A stretch of DNA of 64,000 nucleotides from Promethearchaeota archaeon. GTDB taxonomy: Archaea; Asgardarchaeota; Lokiarchaeia; Sigyniarchaeales; SOKP01. The notes beneath the pieces were generated by a model, which ran no database searches, was not told the origin of the DNA, and worked only from the letters and a program-made list of their open reading frames with translations. Where the stretch lies: the NCBI GenBank assembly GCA_019057865.1, contig JAHLWP010000004.1:100045-164044 (forward strand). Reading direction: 5' to 3'. This document shows, piece after piece, positions 36,463 through 45,831 of the stretch (position 1 is its first letter; every line of letters begins with the position of its first letter). The position numbers and the translations under genes were made by a program.

Positions 36463-37728
36463 ATGAATGGAAAAGAAAATCAATCTAAAACTAATAAATC
36501 CATTTCTTATTTTAGATATATGATTTTTATTTTAATATTTGTAGAAATACTCGATACCTATACTACGAATAATTTAAATGTAGTAGTTTCAGAAATCTCA
36601 TCAGAATTTTTCCCAGATTTATCTGAAAATGCGGCTATTTCATTTTATCAAATTTTTGTAGCCATAGCAACGGTAGGTATGTATTTTGTATTTTTAAACC
36701 AATATTTAGCTGATAAAGTGGGAAGGAAGTTTCTCTTAGTTTTTACGGTCTTTGGCATGGGGATTGGCTCCTTTTTTATAACATTCTCAACTAATATAAT
36801 ACTCTATACTGTCTTTTTGTTTTTATTATACTTTTTTTTCAATTCAGATATATGGGTAATTTATATTAATGAAGAAAGCCCTCATGATAAAAGAGCATTC
36901 TATACAAATTTTGTTTTAATTGGTGGAGTAGTTGGGGCTTTATTAATACCTGTATTTCATGATATTATTATAAATTGGAGAGGAATGACATATTTTGCTA
37001 TAATATTGGGAATTCCATTAAGCTTGATCATATTTTTTACTTTTCAAGAGACTTCAAAATATCTAGAGATAAAAAATGATAACTCTTTAGTAAAAGAAAA
37101 ACGCAGAATGTTAAAAGAAAATTTAGGCATTATTTTTAAATCTACTCGTAGAAAGGAATTTATTGTTATTTTAGTCATAAGTTTAATAATTGGATTGAAT
37201 AATCTTTTTATTTTAGTAGGAGAAGATTTTTTATCAGGGAGTTTTACTAAGGATGATGTTGATAGCATTGTATGGGTAATGGGAATTGCTTCAATAATAG
37301 GTTATTTTATAACAGCTATAAGTGCTGATAAGATTGGAAGAAAGCCTCTATGTTATATATATTCCATTATATTTCCAATTTCAATAATAGTAACTGTTCT
37401 TGGAATCAATTCTTCTGAAGGTGCTTTAACATTGGTTTCGATAGGGGCAGGTTTAGCTAATTTATCGTATTGGGGATTAAGAATTTTAATAAGTATCATG
37501 GCTTTAGAAATTATACCTACCAGATCTAGGGGAACTGGAGCTGGCTTAAAAGCCTTAATTGGTTCAGCTGGAATTACTGTTGGTTTGATCTTAAGTAGTA
37601 TAATAACATTAAATCAAGGATTAGCAGTATCTTTTATAATTTTTAGCTTGCTATATTTAGTAGTTTTTTTTCTCGTTCTCCTATTTTTAAAGGAGACCAA
37701 AGGTGTAAATTTAAGCGAAATTGAATAA
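36463..37728 (+). CDS. Major facilitator superfamily transporter
   Basis: A 421-residue, twelve-helix membrane protein. The loop 2-3 motif appears as ADKVGRKFLL, and its internal repeat in loop 8-9 as ADKIGRKPLCY; the ETSKYLE segment after helix 6 fits the sugar-porter-like branch. A long helix-6/7 linker with basic residues is typical. It moves a small solute by secondary transport; the substrate is unknown. Its stop is 36 bases before the truncated sirtuin, the apparent left border of the accessory region. Confidence 0.88.
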   Translation: MNGKENQSKTNKSISYFRYMIFILIFVEILDTYTTNNLNVVVSEISSEFFPDLSENAAISFYQIFVAIATVGMYFVFLNQYLADKVGRKFLLVFTVFGMGIGSFFITFSTNIILYTVFLFLLYFFFNSDIWVIYINEESPHDKRAFYTNFVLIGGVVGALLIPVFHDIIINWRGMTYFAIILGIPLSLIIFFTFQETSKYLEIKNDNSLVKEKRRMLKENLGIIFKSTRRKEFIVILVISLIIGLNNLFILVGEDFLSGSFTKDDVDSIVWVMGIASIIGYFITAISADKIGRKPLCYIYSIIFPISIIVTVLGINSSEGALTLVSIGAGLANLSYWGLRILISIMALEIIPTRSRGTGAGLKALIGSAGITVGLILSSIITLNQGLAVSFIIFSLLYLVVFFLVLLFLKETKGVNLSEIE

Positions 37729-37763
37729 TTGTTAGGAAAATCTTTTTAAATTCTACTTTTTTT

Positions 37764-38051
37764 ATGATTTTTATGGATCTAGAAGAAAAAATTGATTTAG
37801 TAGCAAAGTGGATTGCTGAATCCGAAAGATTAATTGTATTCACTGGTGCCGGAATTTCAACCGCAAGTGGATTACCTGATTATAGAGGTCCTGAGGGTGT
37901 ATGGACTAGAAGAGATAAAGGTTTACCACCTCCTAAAAGCCCTCCTTGGGACCAAGTTAAACCTAATCTTAATCATTATGCTGTACAAGAACTATTAAAA
38001 ATGGGTAAACTAGATTATGTTATATCTCAGAATGTGGATGGGCTCTTTTAA
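37764..38051 (+). pseudogene. Truncated class IV-like (SIRT6/7-type) sirtuin
   Basis: The first 93 codons read as a good sirtuin N-terminus: FTGAGISTASGLPDYRGPEG with VWTRRDKG, then ISQNVDGL. PDYRGPxGVWT is the wording of SIRT6/7-type class IV enzymes, NAD+-dependent lysine deacylases. The frame then ends as LF-stop exactly where HLRSG should follow. The catalytic His, the zinc Cys motifs and about 150 residues are missing, and I do not find them elsewhere in the window. The sequence after 38051 is unrelated and AT-rich. This is a broken gene, most likely cut by the recombination that brought in the accessory region. It cannot be an active deacylase. Confidence 0.8.
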
Positions 38052-38258
38052 GCCTCGTCTTTTAAACATTTTATAAACATTCTATGCAAGAAATAAGAAA
38101 TCCCTAAATATTTATTTCGATAAATTATAAAAGCTGAAATTTTAATTTTTAAATAGATGATTGTTGTAGTATTTTATTTTGATAATTATCTCTCTATCTC
38201 TTGAAATGGATTGATTTTTTACCTTTATAAAAAGCATGTCTATACATATTAATCACAG

Positions 38259-41200
38259 TTAATGATCATAGATATTTTTAAAATATTCTATATGAGTACT
38301 ATTTAGATGATCTATTAAGTCTCTTTCTCCCTCTGAAATTGAATAAATATCAAAAATTAAATTATCAATTTCTCGATAAATTGCTTTAGATTCATTATTT
38401 ATTTGACCATTATTTTCTTCTAAACGTAAAGTAAGATGATCTACATTCTCAGTGATTACATCTATTATTCCTTGATTTGCTTCTACGATGGGCAAATGTC
38501 TTATCATATACTGATTTAAGTTAATTGTAGTATCCTTTTGGTTATTGATAGCATACCAACAGTAAAACTGTATTAGACTTGAATTTAGAATAGCAGAAAG
38601 ATATTTTAACATTTTATTATCTTTGTGAAGTAATGAATAGATTGAGGATGTAAAACAAACAGGTTCCTCTGTATAGATAGTCTCTGGGACGATACTATTA
38701 TGTTTAATTAATAATTTTTTATTCATATAATATTCATAATTCTCTCCTTTTAATTCATCAGCAGAGATTTCCTCAAGATTAAAGGATTTATTCTTATCAA
38801 TGTAATTATATTTAAAATCGTTTTTGGCATCTATAAAATAGCATGTACCCTCAACATTCTCTTTTATAATTTTTCTAACTTCTGTGAGGCCAGTATCTTC
38901 TTCTCCACGGATCATTTTAGGAAAATCGACAGTATTTAAAAAATTTAAATCTGCTTTTTTTTCAATTTTTTTAATTAACTTGTAAATGGGTTCAGTTTGC
39001 TTTATCCTGATTCGATTTAAAACAGCTGTATCATTATTACATTCAGGGCATTTTATATATTCAGTATAATAATAAAAATCAGCATTTCCGTCATAATATT
39101 TGCAAGTTCTATTCTGACATATTCTTATATTATCGATTTCAAAAGGATTTTCTCCATCCTTATCTAAATCATATTCTATTATTGTCTCATTATCGAAAAG
39201 GTCTTTGATTTTCAATTTTCTAGAATAGCTCTTATTCCCATGAAAAAAGAGAATCTGAACTTCATTTGTAGGTCCTTGAAATTGATTTGAACCGATATCT
39301 GTTATCTCATATATCCCAACATTTTCTAATAAAAAATTCCGAACTGATAGATATTTTTGTCTTAATAAATATGATTTAGGTGTGAGAATTCCTGCATATT
39401 GGCAAGGTATTTCTTTTCGAGCTATTCTAAGTAAAAAATTTAAATATGCATCTTCCGTTATTTTATCACTTTCTTTGAGTATAAGCTTCTCTAATGGACT
39501 TAAAATATTGCCATAAGGTGGATTTGTGAGGATAATATCAAACCCTTTAGTAGTAAAAAAATCTGAAAATTCCATCGACCAATGAAAGGGATTAATTGTA
39601 CGTAAATCCTCTAAACCTATGAAATAGGTAATCTTTATATCTTTAATAGTATCCTTATCAATGAGATTAAGTAAATTCTTAAATAAAGTTTCAGGATCTT
39701 GGGCTTTAAACTTATCCTTCCTATCTGGAGAAAAGACTCTATTTGTAAATGAAATATAATTCTTTCTAAAAGTAATCCCTCTTATAACTTGACTTTTTTC
39801 ATCTTTTTTAAAACTATCCTTCTCTTCTTCAGTAATATCAAACTCTGTATCTTTTTTTGATCTTATTGTTATTGATTCTATATTGGTAAGATCAATATCA
39901 TTAAATTCTTGAGGTAAGATAGTGATTTCTCTTCCGGTAATATTCTTCTTTTGAAAATCTCCTAATAATAATTTGTCAAAATTATCTACGTATTTATTTG
40001 TGAGTTCTTTTATTTCAAGTCTTAAAGATTCTCTTTCTACCTGTGTCTCTTGTCCATAATATCTCCGTATCTTTTTATTTCTCTCAATAAGCATCTGTCT
40101 TAAGGAATCTTCCTTCTTCCCTGCCCATTCACTAAGGGGGGATAATCCGCTGATAATTTTTTTTCCTCTTTTTGTCACCACATCAACCTTTTTAATACTC
40201 TTAGTATATCCAAGTAAACTATTACCAACACGTATATTATATTCTATATTTGGTAATGGTTCAATCTCTAAACCGATTGTATCATACTGCGGTGGGGGTT
40301 GAACAATCCAAAGCCATAATCTTAATTCACATATCTCGACAGCAGAAGGATTAATATCTACTCCATATAGATTATTTTGAACAATAAATGATTTCAGATC
40401 AAATAAATCTTTAAATGGGCGTCTATCTCCCTCAATCTTTTCTTTGGATTTATAAGACAATTCAATTAAGTCAACATTTCTGATAAAGAAATTATAATAA
40501 TCTACCATTAAATTACCTATACTCACCAAAAAAGCACCAGAACCTATAGCCGGATCGCAAATTTTTACGTTCTTCAATAATTCTATTGAATATTCATATA
40601 TTTCAGATTTGTGTTCAAGAGAAAGCATTTTAAATTGAGTTACTGTTTCAAGCGTCCATACTAGTTTATTCTTAAATTTTTTATTGATATTATCAAGCAA
40701 ATATCTTTCTAATGTATTTTTTGCCATATAGCGAGTGATTAGAGATCTTGTATAATATGCTCCTGTCTCTTTACGATAGTCTCCAATCGATTTCTCAAAT
40801 ATATATCCTAATATACTTGGATTTATAGAATTATTTTTTTTACTCTGTTCTTCTCCTTCCTCTTTAAGGGTAAAATTATATGTTTTTAAGAATTGCCAAA
40901 TATCAATAATTGCATCAGAATTTAGAGAGATGGTTGGATTACTTTCTTCTATTTCTGAAACACGAAATAATCCTCCATTCAAATAAGGCAATTCTTTAAA
41001 CTTCTCCAAAACATCAATTCTTTCACCCTCATTGTTAAAAACATTAAAAAAAAGATCCATTAAACTTTTAAAATAATTTCTTGGCTCCTCATTATCGAGA
41101 ATTTCTTGAACAGGATCAAATCGTAATAATTTCCAATCCAACAGAATTTTTATGAACATCATCCTAAAAAATATTGTCCTATAATAATTTATTTTTTCTT

Positions 41201-41966
41201 GTCTGTATTCTGTCTCTGACATTCCTTTTGAACGAATAAGCCCCCTAATATTAATTTTAGGCAAAGTTTTACTGGTACCTTCCCCTGTTAATTTTCTCAA
41301 TCTTCTACTAAATTGCTGAAAGAATTTTTTAGTTATAACTTCTCCTTTTACTTCTTCAAGATAGGGTCTCTCTTCTCCTATTGCCACATCACGAATTATT
41401 TCTAGAATTTCGTGGGGTTTTTTTTGAATGGGTTTCATCGAATTTGAAGATTTATCATGAATTAGAATATACCATTCATTAAAATTGGTCACAACAGCAT
41501 TATATTTTTGTTCTAATCCAACACATTTTTCGAACCATTCTTGAGCTTGTTCAATTCCTTCCTCTCTTTTATCATCTTTTTTATCTCTCTTTTTGTCTAA
41601 TCTTTTATTAAGAGCCTCTACTTCAAACAGTAAAGATTTTCCTTTCCCTGCGTTTAGAATCCCAAAATCTGGAAAACGCTCAATATCTTTTCCTTCAAAA
41701 TGTTTAGAGATTAAACGGACTTGATCTATTATCAAATCATCTGAAATATCTACTTTATATAGTAATCTTTTTACAAATTTATCTGTTAAGGGTTCTGGTT
41801 GGGAACCTTTCGTTAATGGCAACGGTTTTATATATTTAGAAGATAAAACTAATCTTTTATCCGCTTTTTGATCTAGACTAAATAAACATGCTCTAATTTC
41901 GTCATTATCAATAACTTTTTCCATAAATTTCTCTCTTGCTTCTTGAAAAATAACTTGAAAATTCAA
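38259..41966 (-). CDS. Type IIG-like restriction enzyme / adenine methyltransferase
   Basis: A 1235-residue Eco57I-class methylase. The N-terminal region (about 1-230) looks like a nuclease plus connector: PDFGI…LLFEVE then a stretch of the TNFNEWYIL type. Its active site reads E-V-E where E-x-K is expected, so cleavage may be altered. The methyltransferase core has motif I DPAIGSGAFLVSI (about 468) and catalytic motif IV NPPYGN (about 814). A four-Cys ribbon (CQNRTC…CPEC, about 950-975) and the C-terminal 250 residues probably recognise DNA. The enzyme would methylate adenine and perhaps cut unmodified DNA. It follows the 265- and 377-residue genes on the same strand, so these may form one defence cassette. 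Confidence 0.85.
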   Translation of the reverse strand: MNFQVIFQEAREKFMEKVIDNDEIRACLFSLDQKADKRLVLSSKYIKPLPLTKGSQPEPLTDKFVKRLLYKVDISDDLIIDQVRLISKHFEGKDIERFPDFGILNAGKGKSLLFEVEALNKRLDKKRDKKDDKREEGIEQAQEWFEKCVGLEQKYNAVVTNFNEWYILIHDKSSNSMKPIQKKPHEILEIIRDVAIGEERPYLEEVKGEVITKKFFQQFSRRLRKLTGEGTSKTLPKINIRGLIRSKGMSETEYRQEKINYYRTIFFRMMFIKILLDWKLLRFDPVQEILDNEEPRNYFKSLMDLFFNVFNNEGERIDVLEKFKELPYLNGGLFRVSEIEESNPTISLNSDAIIDIWQFLKTYNFTLKEEGEEQSKKNNSINPSILGYIFEKSIGDYRKETGAYYTRSLITRYMAKNTLERYLLDNINKKFKNKLVWTLETVTQFKMLSLEHKSEIYEYSIELLKNVKICDPAIGSGAFLVSIGNLMVDYYNFFIRNVDLIELSYKSKEKIEGDRRPFKDLFDLKSFIVQNNLYGVDINPSAVEICELRLWLWIVQPPPQYDTIGLEIEPLPNIEYNIRVGNSLLGYTKSIKKVDVVTKRGKKIISGLSPLSEWAGKKEDSLRQMLIERNKKIRRYYGQETQVERESLRLEIKELTNKYVDNFDKLLLGDFQKKNITGREITILPQEFNDIDLTNIESITIRSKKDTEFDITEEEKDSFKKDEKSQVIRGITFRKNYISFTNRVFSPDRKDKFKAQDPETLFKNLLNLIDKDTIKDIKITYFIGLEDLRTINPFHWSMEFSDFFTTKGFDIILTNPPYGNILSPLEKLILKESDKITEDAYLNFLLRIARKEIPCQYAGILTPKSYLLRQKYLSVRNFLLENVGIYEITDIGSNQFQGPTNEVQILFFHGNKSYSRKLKIKDLFDNETIIEYDLDKDGENPFEIDNIRICQNRTCKYYDGNADFYYYTEYIKCPECNNDTAVLNRIRIKQTEPIYKLIKKIEKKADLNFLNTVDFPKMIRGEEDTGLTEVRKIIKENVEGTCYFIDAKNDFKYNYIDKNKSFNLEEISADELKGENYEYYMNKKLLIKHNSIVPETIYTEEPVCFTSSIYSLLHKDNKMLKYLSAILNSSLIQFYCWYAINNQKDTTINLNQYMIRHLPIVEANQGIIDVITENVDHLTLRLEENNGQINNESKAIYREIDNLIFDIYSISEGERDLIDHLNSTHIEYFKNIYDH

Positions 41967-42100
41967 GCTGATTCCCCCATTATTATACTAATGATTATTC
42001 TGTACTGTTTTTTCATCTCAAATTGTTTATTTTTTATCAAATTCATTCTATAATTTAATTAATTCTTTTTTTCATTTTAAATAATTTATTAACCATCTTG

Positions 42101-42898
42101 TTAATAAAAGGAATTTATATATGTCTGCTTTTTTCCGCTAAATTCTTCAACCTCAAAAATCTTGATAATTAAAAAATCTGCCGCATTAACTAAATGAATA
42201 TCATCAATAAATTTGTTCTCAAAGGTGATAAAGTTTTGTGTATTGTTATTTATCCGTAATTCTATATTTAACTCCTCAAAGGGAACCTTTAAATGAGTCC
42301 AATTCCCTCTTGATTGTTCCTTGGCAATTTCCAAATATTTTCTCGTCTCAGTTATCTTTTTTGGATTTTTAATAATAACTTTATTATCACCATCCCAACA
42401 AGAAATTGCAGTAAAATCTTTTATACCTAAAGCATTAACAAAAGCATCTAACTGATCCCTTTTATATTGAAACAAAAGGGGTTGATATCTATAACCAAAG
42501 TAATATTGTGTATTTAACTTATTAAGAAGATCATCGCTTAATTTATTCGATATCTTAGCTCTAGTATAAAAACATAATACTCTTTTTCTGGGGTTGAAAA
42601 TGATTTTTATTAGGATCGGATACTGTCTAGTCTCACTTAATACAGGAATTTCAGCATAATTAAAATAAGATAATTCAGTCCCAAGGGTAGGTATATTTTT
42701 TACATCAATTTCAAAATAATCAGAAATATAATAATTTTCATTTACGGGTTCTAATATCTTCTTGTAGAATCCTGCCTGAAGAATATTCGAATTTTTGTCA
42801 AATTTTGCTAAATGATTAGAGTCCATTATAATTTGTTGTCTAATTATATCTATATTATCCTTTACCGCAGCATCAAAATATATTCTTAATGATGGCAT
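42101..42898 (-). CDS. Hypothetical protein of the methylase cassette
   Basis: A 265-residue, mostly beta-strand protein of unknown family, without zinc or catalytic motifs. It lies 3 bases downstream of the ATPase gene and 134 bases upstream of the Type IIG-like gene, all on one strand. That spacing implies co-transcription with the ATPase. By position it could be a specificity or coupling subunit of the methylase/ATPase pair. This is a positional inference only. Confidence 0.5.
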   Translation of the reverse strand: MPSLRIYFDAAVKDNIDIIRQQIIMDSNHLAKFDKNSNILQAGFYKKILEPVNENYYISDYFEIDVKNIPTLGTELSYFNYAEIPVLSETRQYPILIKIIFNPRKRVLCFYTRAKISNKLSDDLLNKLNTQYYFGYRYQPLLFQYKRDQLDAFVNALGIKDFTAISCWDGDNKVIIKNPKKITETRKYLEIAKEQSRGNWTHLKVPFEELNIELRINNNTQNFITFENKFIDDIHLVNAADFLIIKIFEVEEFSGKKQTYINSFY

Positions 42899-42901
42899 GT
42901 C

Positions 42902-44035
42902 TTAACCTCTTTCTTTGAATACATAGTCTTTTCTTAACTTAGCTTCATAAAAACTTAAAAATATTTCATTGATCTGATACCGAGAAGGATTTCCATATTT
43001 TATTTTCTTAAACACATGCTTTCTGGTTAAATTCTCTAAATATTTCCAAGCAACAGTTCTATCAAAATCCAAGTCATCTTTTAAATTGGAAGTGGTAATA
43101 TACGTCTTATTAGGTAATGCTAAATAATAATCAATTATTTCTTGTTCTTTGGTAGTGATCTTTTGGGTCTTTATGCTTAAATAATTTGCTATAAACTTTT
43201 CTATTAATGATACAGGTATTACCCTTAAATTTATGATTCGTGCTTGGTGATGAATCTCTTTGAAAAAGAGAAAACATATATTCAAATTTCCGTGAAAGGA
43301 TTCTGCCATTTTGGGTAATAGATCATTAATAATTGTATCATGATATTGTCTCGAACTTTGAGTATGTTCTAAAAATTTCTCTATCCTTCTTGTAAAAACG
43401 TCAATAATATTAATACGAGAGTAATTATTAAAGTAGATCTCCCTATTAACAAGAATATCATTATTAAAAGGATAATTTCGTGTGTGCCATATTGAAAATG
43501 TTAATTTGGTATTTTCTTTATAATCCTTTATTCTTTTTAAAAAGAGATATTTATTTTTACCTGAACAAGATATAATCCTGACATCAAGCTTACGATTATC
43601 TAGCTCATTTAATTCTTTTTGTGAAATGGATTTATTATTTTTATAATCATAGCAAAATTCAAGATTGTAAAATTCAAATGTGAATTCAGGAAATGATTCC
43701 TCAATAATTTTAGTTATAATTTTTAACGTCGTATGTTTCCCAATGCCTTTAGAACCAATGATTGCAATATGAAGATTATAGGGAAGATTTTTCGCTTTTC
43801 CAAAATATCCAGAGATAACCTTAATTTCTGCTTCACAATTTACAAATAATTTAATTAGATCTTCTGTGAATAGCTCTTCAGGTCGAAATCCTCCAAGAGG
43901 GTCTTCAAAATAAAAAAAATTTCGAAACCAAAAAGGGGATACATCAACTAAAGCCTCCTCATGTTCTATACTATCCTTTACAGATGAAATTATTAATTCT
44001 CTAATATCCTTTAGAGGATTATTCTGATTATTCAT
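42902..44035 (-). CDS. AAA+ (ORC/Cdc6-like) ATPase with GKHT Walker A
   Basis: A 377-residue P-loop protein. Walker A is GSKGIGKHTT (K at about 98), with His in place of the usual second Ser/Thr neighbour, after a helical N-terminus. The C-terminal 90 residues form a winged helix (around NLKDDLDFDRTVAWKYLENL). This two-part order resembles ORC1/Cdc6-like archaeal AAA+ proteins and some ATPases of defence systems. No clear Walker B DE pair is seen, so ATPase activity is uncertain. It starts a three-gene same-strand set with the 265-residue protein and the Type IIG-like enzyme. The function is likely DNA binding. Confidence 0.6.
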   Translation of the reverse strand: MNNQNNPLKDIRELIISSVKDSIEHEEALVDVSPFWFRNFFYFEDPLGGFRPEELFTEDLIKLFVNCEAEIKVISGYFGKAKNLPYNLHIAIIGSKGIGKHTTLKIITKIIEESFPEFTFEFYNLEFCYDYKNNKSISQKELNELDNRKLDVRIISCSGKNKYLFLKRIKDYKENTKLTFSIWHTRNYPFNNDILVNREIYFNNYSRINIIDVFTRRIEKFLEHTQSSRQYHDTIINDLLPKMAESFHGNLNICFLFFKEIHHQARIINLRVIPVSLIEKFIANYLSIKTQKITTKEQEIIDYYLALPNKTYITTSNLKDDLDFDRTVAWKYLENLTRKHVFKKIKYGNPSRYQINEIFLSFYEAKLRKDYVFKERG

Positions 44036-44218
44036 GATGCTGCTTTTGACATTTTAATAGATTATTCTACATTAATAACATTGGTTATTTAAAAATATAA
44101 ACTTTTTGGAATTATTAATTTTTAAAGAATTAAACAACTAATAGAAATATTTATATATGAGATATGAAACATTAGTAACATAGATATAAATTTTTTTGCC
44201 CTCAAAAGTGATGGAAAA

Positions 44219-44668
44219 ATGAATATTAATATGTTTGTTACACGGGGTAAACCATTAGAAACTCTAATGGTTAAAGCATACTCCATAGATAGAACGATTC
44301 CTCCTGATGATTACTATCGAATAACAAAAGGAGCCGAATGGAAGCTTTTTAATAATAAATTCTCTGCTACTACATATGGAGATAAACTTTGTTTTATAGG
44401 GAATGGAAAAGATCCACTTAGTGAATTCGAAATAAATAACTATAAATTTACTTTAGCCGACCAGAATATATTATTAAATGCTAAAGAGCATAAAATAATG
44501 CTTTCACAACTTGTAGAAAGTAGTTTTAAGCAAAAAATGTTTTCTCTTGATTTTGAGCGCTCTGAAGGTCAAAAATACTATAATAAAATACCCTATAAAC
44601 AAGATTTCTTTTCTTTTTATGATGCGTTCTACTCAGAAGTTGAGGTCTTTCATAATTTCAACTATTAA
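44219..44668 (+). CDS. Hypothetical protein (149 residues)
   Basis: A soluble, mixed alpha/beta protein of unknown family, with an aromatic-rich C-terminus (DFFSFYDAFYSEVEVFHNFN). It is divergent from the ATPase gene of the methylase cassette across a 183-base gap. No motif for catalysis or DNA binding is visible. Its position at the border of the cassette makes a regulator or accessory role possible. Confidence 0.5.
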   Translation: MNINMFVTRGKPLETLMVKAYSIDRTIPPDDYYRITKGAEWKLFNNKFSATTYGDKLCFIGNGKDPLSEFEINNYKFTLADQNILLNAKEHKIMLSQLVESSFKQKMFSLDFERSEGQKYYNKIPYKQDFFSFYDAFYSEVEVFHNFNY

Positions 44669-45030
44669 AGCGATATCCTCCTCCATCTAAATTCTTCCTC
44701 TTTTTATATTGAAATAAAAATTTTTTTATGTTAAAAGATATTATAAAAACGCCTTAGAAAGCTAAAAATCTCTAAATTAAAAGGTTTTTTATGTATTAGT
44801 AGAATTGATAATATAATTCTGAATAACCAAATTAAAATTAAAAGAAAGATAATAATAATTTTTAAAATCTTCTCCTTTTTTATAATTATAAAATTGAGTA
44901 GTGATATACAATATCAATAAAACATTTTAATGGAATAGTAGATAATAAAGAGATTTCATTAGCTATTCATTGGTGGCTATCTGAGAATTGCAAAGGTAAG
45001 AAAGAGATTTTTGGACAAATTCGACCCCTA
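44669..45030. other. AT-rich gap with possible 5' part of next gene
   Basis: The first 230 bases hold nothing I can support. From about 44905 the frame of the following gene is open (for example KHFNGIVDNKEISLAIHWWL) but contains no ATG, GTG or TTG before 45031. Either the next gene starts upstream at a rare codon or its 5' end has been lost. Confidence 0.4.
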
Positions 45031-45648
45031 TTGATGTTTTTTTTTGATTATATAAATTCCATATATACGATAATTAAAATTCACCCATTACCTAAAGCAG
45101 AAATAATAAATATAGGTTTAGTATCAAAAGGAAAACATAGTATTTACATATATAATTCACTAACTCCTTTTGAATTCTTTTCTTTGAGAGGGATTTTAGC
45201 TTTAATAGGGGATTTATATTTTTTAATAAAAGAAACCAAAAAGCTAAGTAAGTACTTAGATAATGAGATTTTATTTGATTTAATAAGCAATTACTTACCA
45301 AAATTAAAGAAATTTAGGTATGCACGCAATTATTTTGCTCATTTTGATGAAAGAATCGGTAAAGGAAGAGAAATTCATGGAGTAACAGGTAAATTAAAAT
45401 TACATAACTTAGGGATAAAATTTAATGAAGATTCTGATGGTTGTTTTTATTTAGCCTTGATTGGAGATAAATTATATTACCATGATAAACAAAAATTTGA
45501 AAAAAATCCAACACCTAAATCGATTTCATTTAATAAAGAGAGTCTAAAAGATATTTTTTTTCTAGCAAAAGATTTATATGATTTGGTTACAACACATTCC
45601 ATTCATCCAACTAAATATAGATCATCAAAATTATTATTCTATTTTTAG
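45031..45648 (+). CDS. HEPN-like protein with RNYFAH motif
   Basis: A 205-residue frame beginning TTG-ATG. It contains RYARNYFAHFDERI, an R-N-x3-H motif (R-x4-H), which is the active site of HEPN ribonuclease domains, within a helical context. HEPN proteins are toxins or effectors in toxin-antitoxin and abortive-infection systems. No partner antitoxin (for example an MNT nucleotidyltransferase) is adjacent. The open frame continues about 120 bases upstream without a start, so the gene may be 5'-truncated. The fold assignment is based on the motif alone. Confidence 0.5.
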   Translation: MMFFFDYINSIYTIIKIHPLPKAEIINIGLVSKGKHSIYIYNSLTPFEFFSLRGILALIGDLYFLIKETKKLSKYLDNEILFDLISNYLPKLKKFRYARNYFAHFDERIGKGREIHGVTGKLKLHNLGIKFNEDSDGCFYLALIGDKLYYHDKQKFEKNPTPKSISFNKESLKDIFFLAKDLYDLVTTHSIHPTKYRSSKLLFYF

Positions 45649-45831
45649 TATAAGTTGGATGATATTTATTGAAAAGATAATAAATTTCAAAATCTTTAAA
45701 ACTCTCGAAAAATCTGAATCAGAGATTATAATTCTGAGGTAAATAAATCAAAAGAATAGAATATATTTCAATGCATTAATGTAATAAGATTATATTTTAG
45801 ATATGTCTCTTTAAATTATTGATAAATGATA

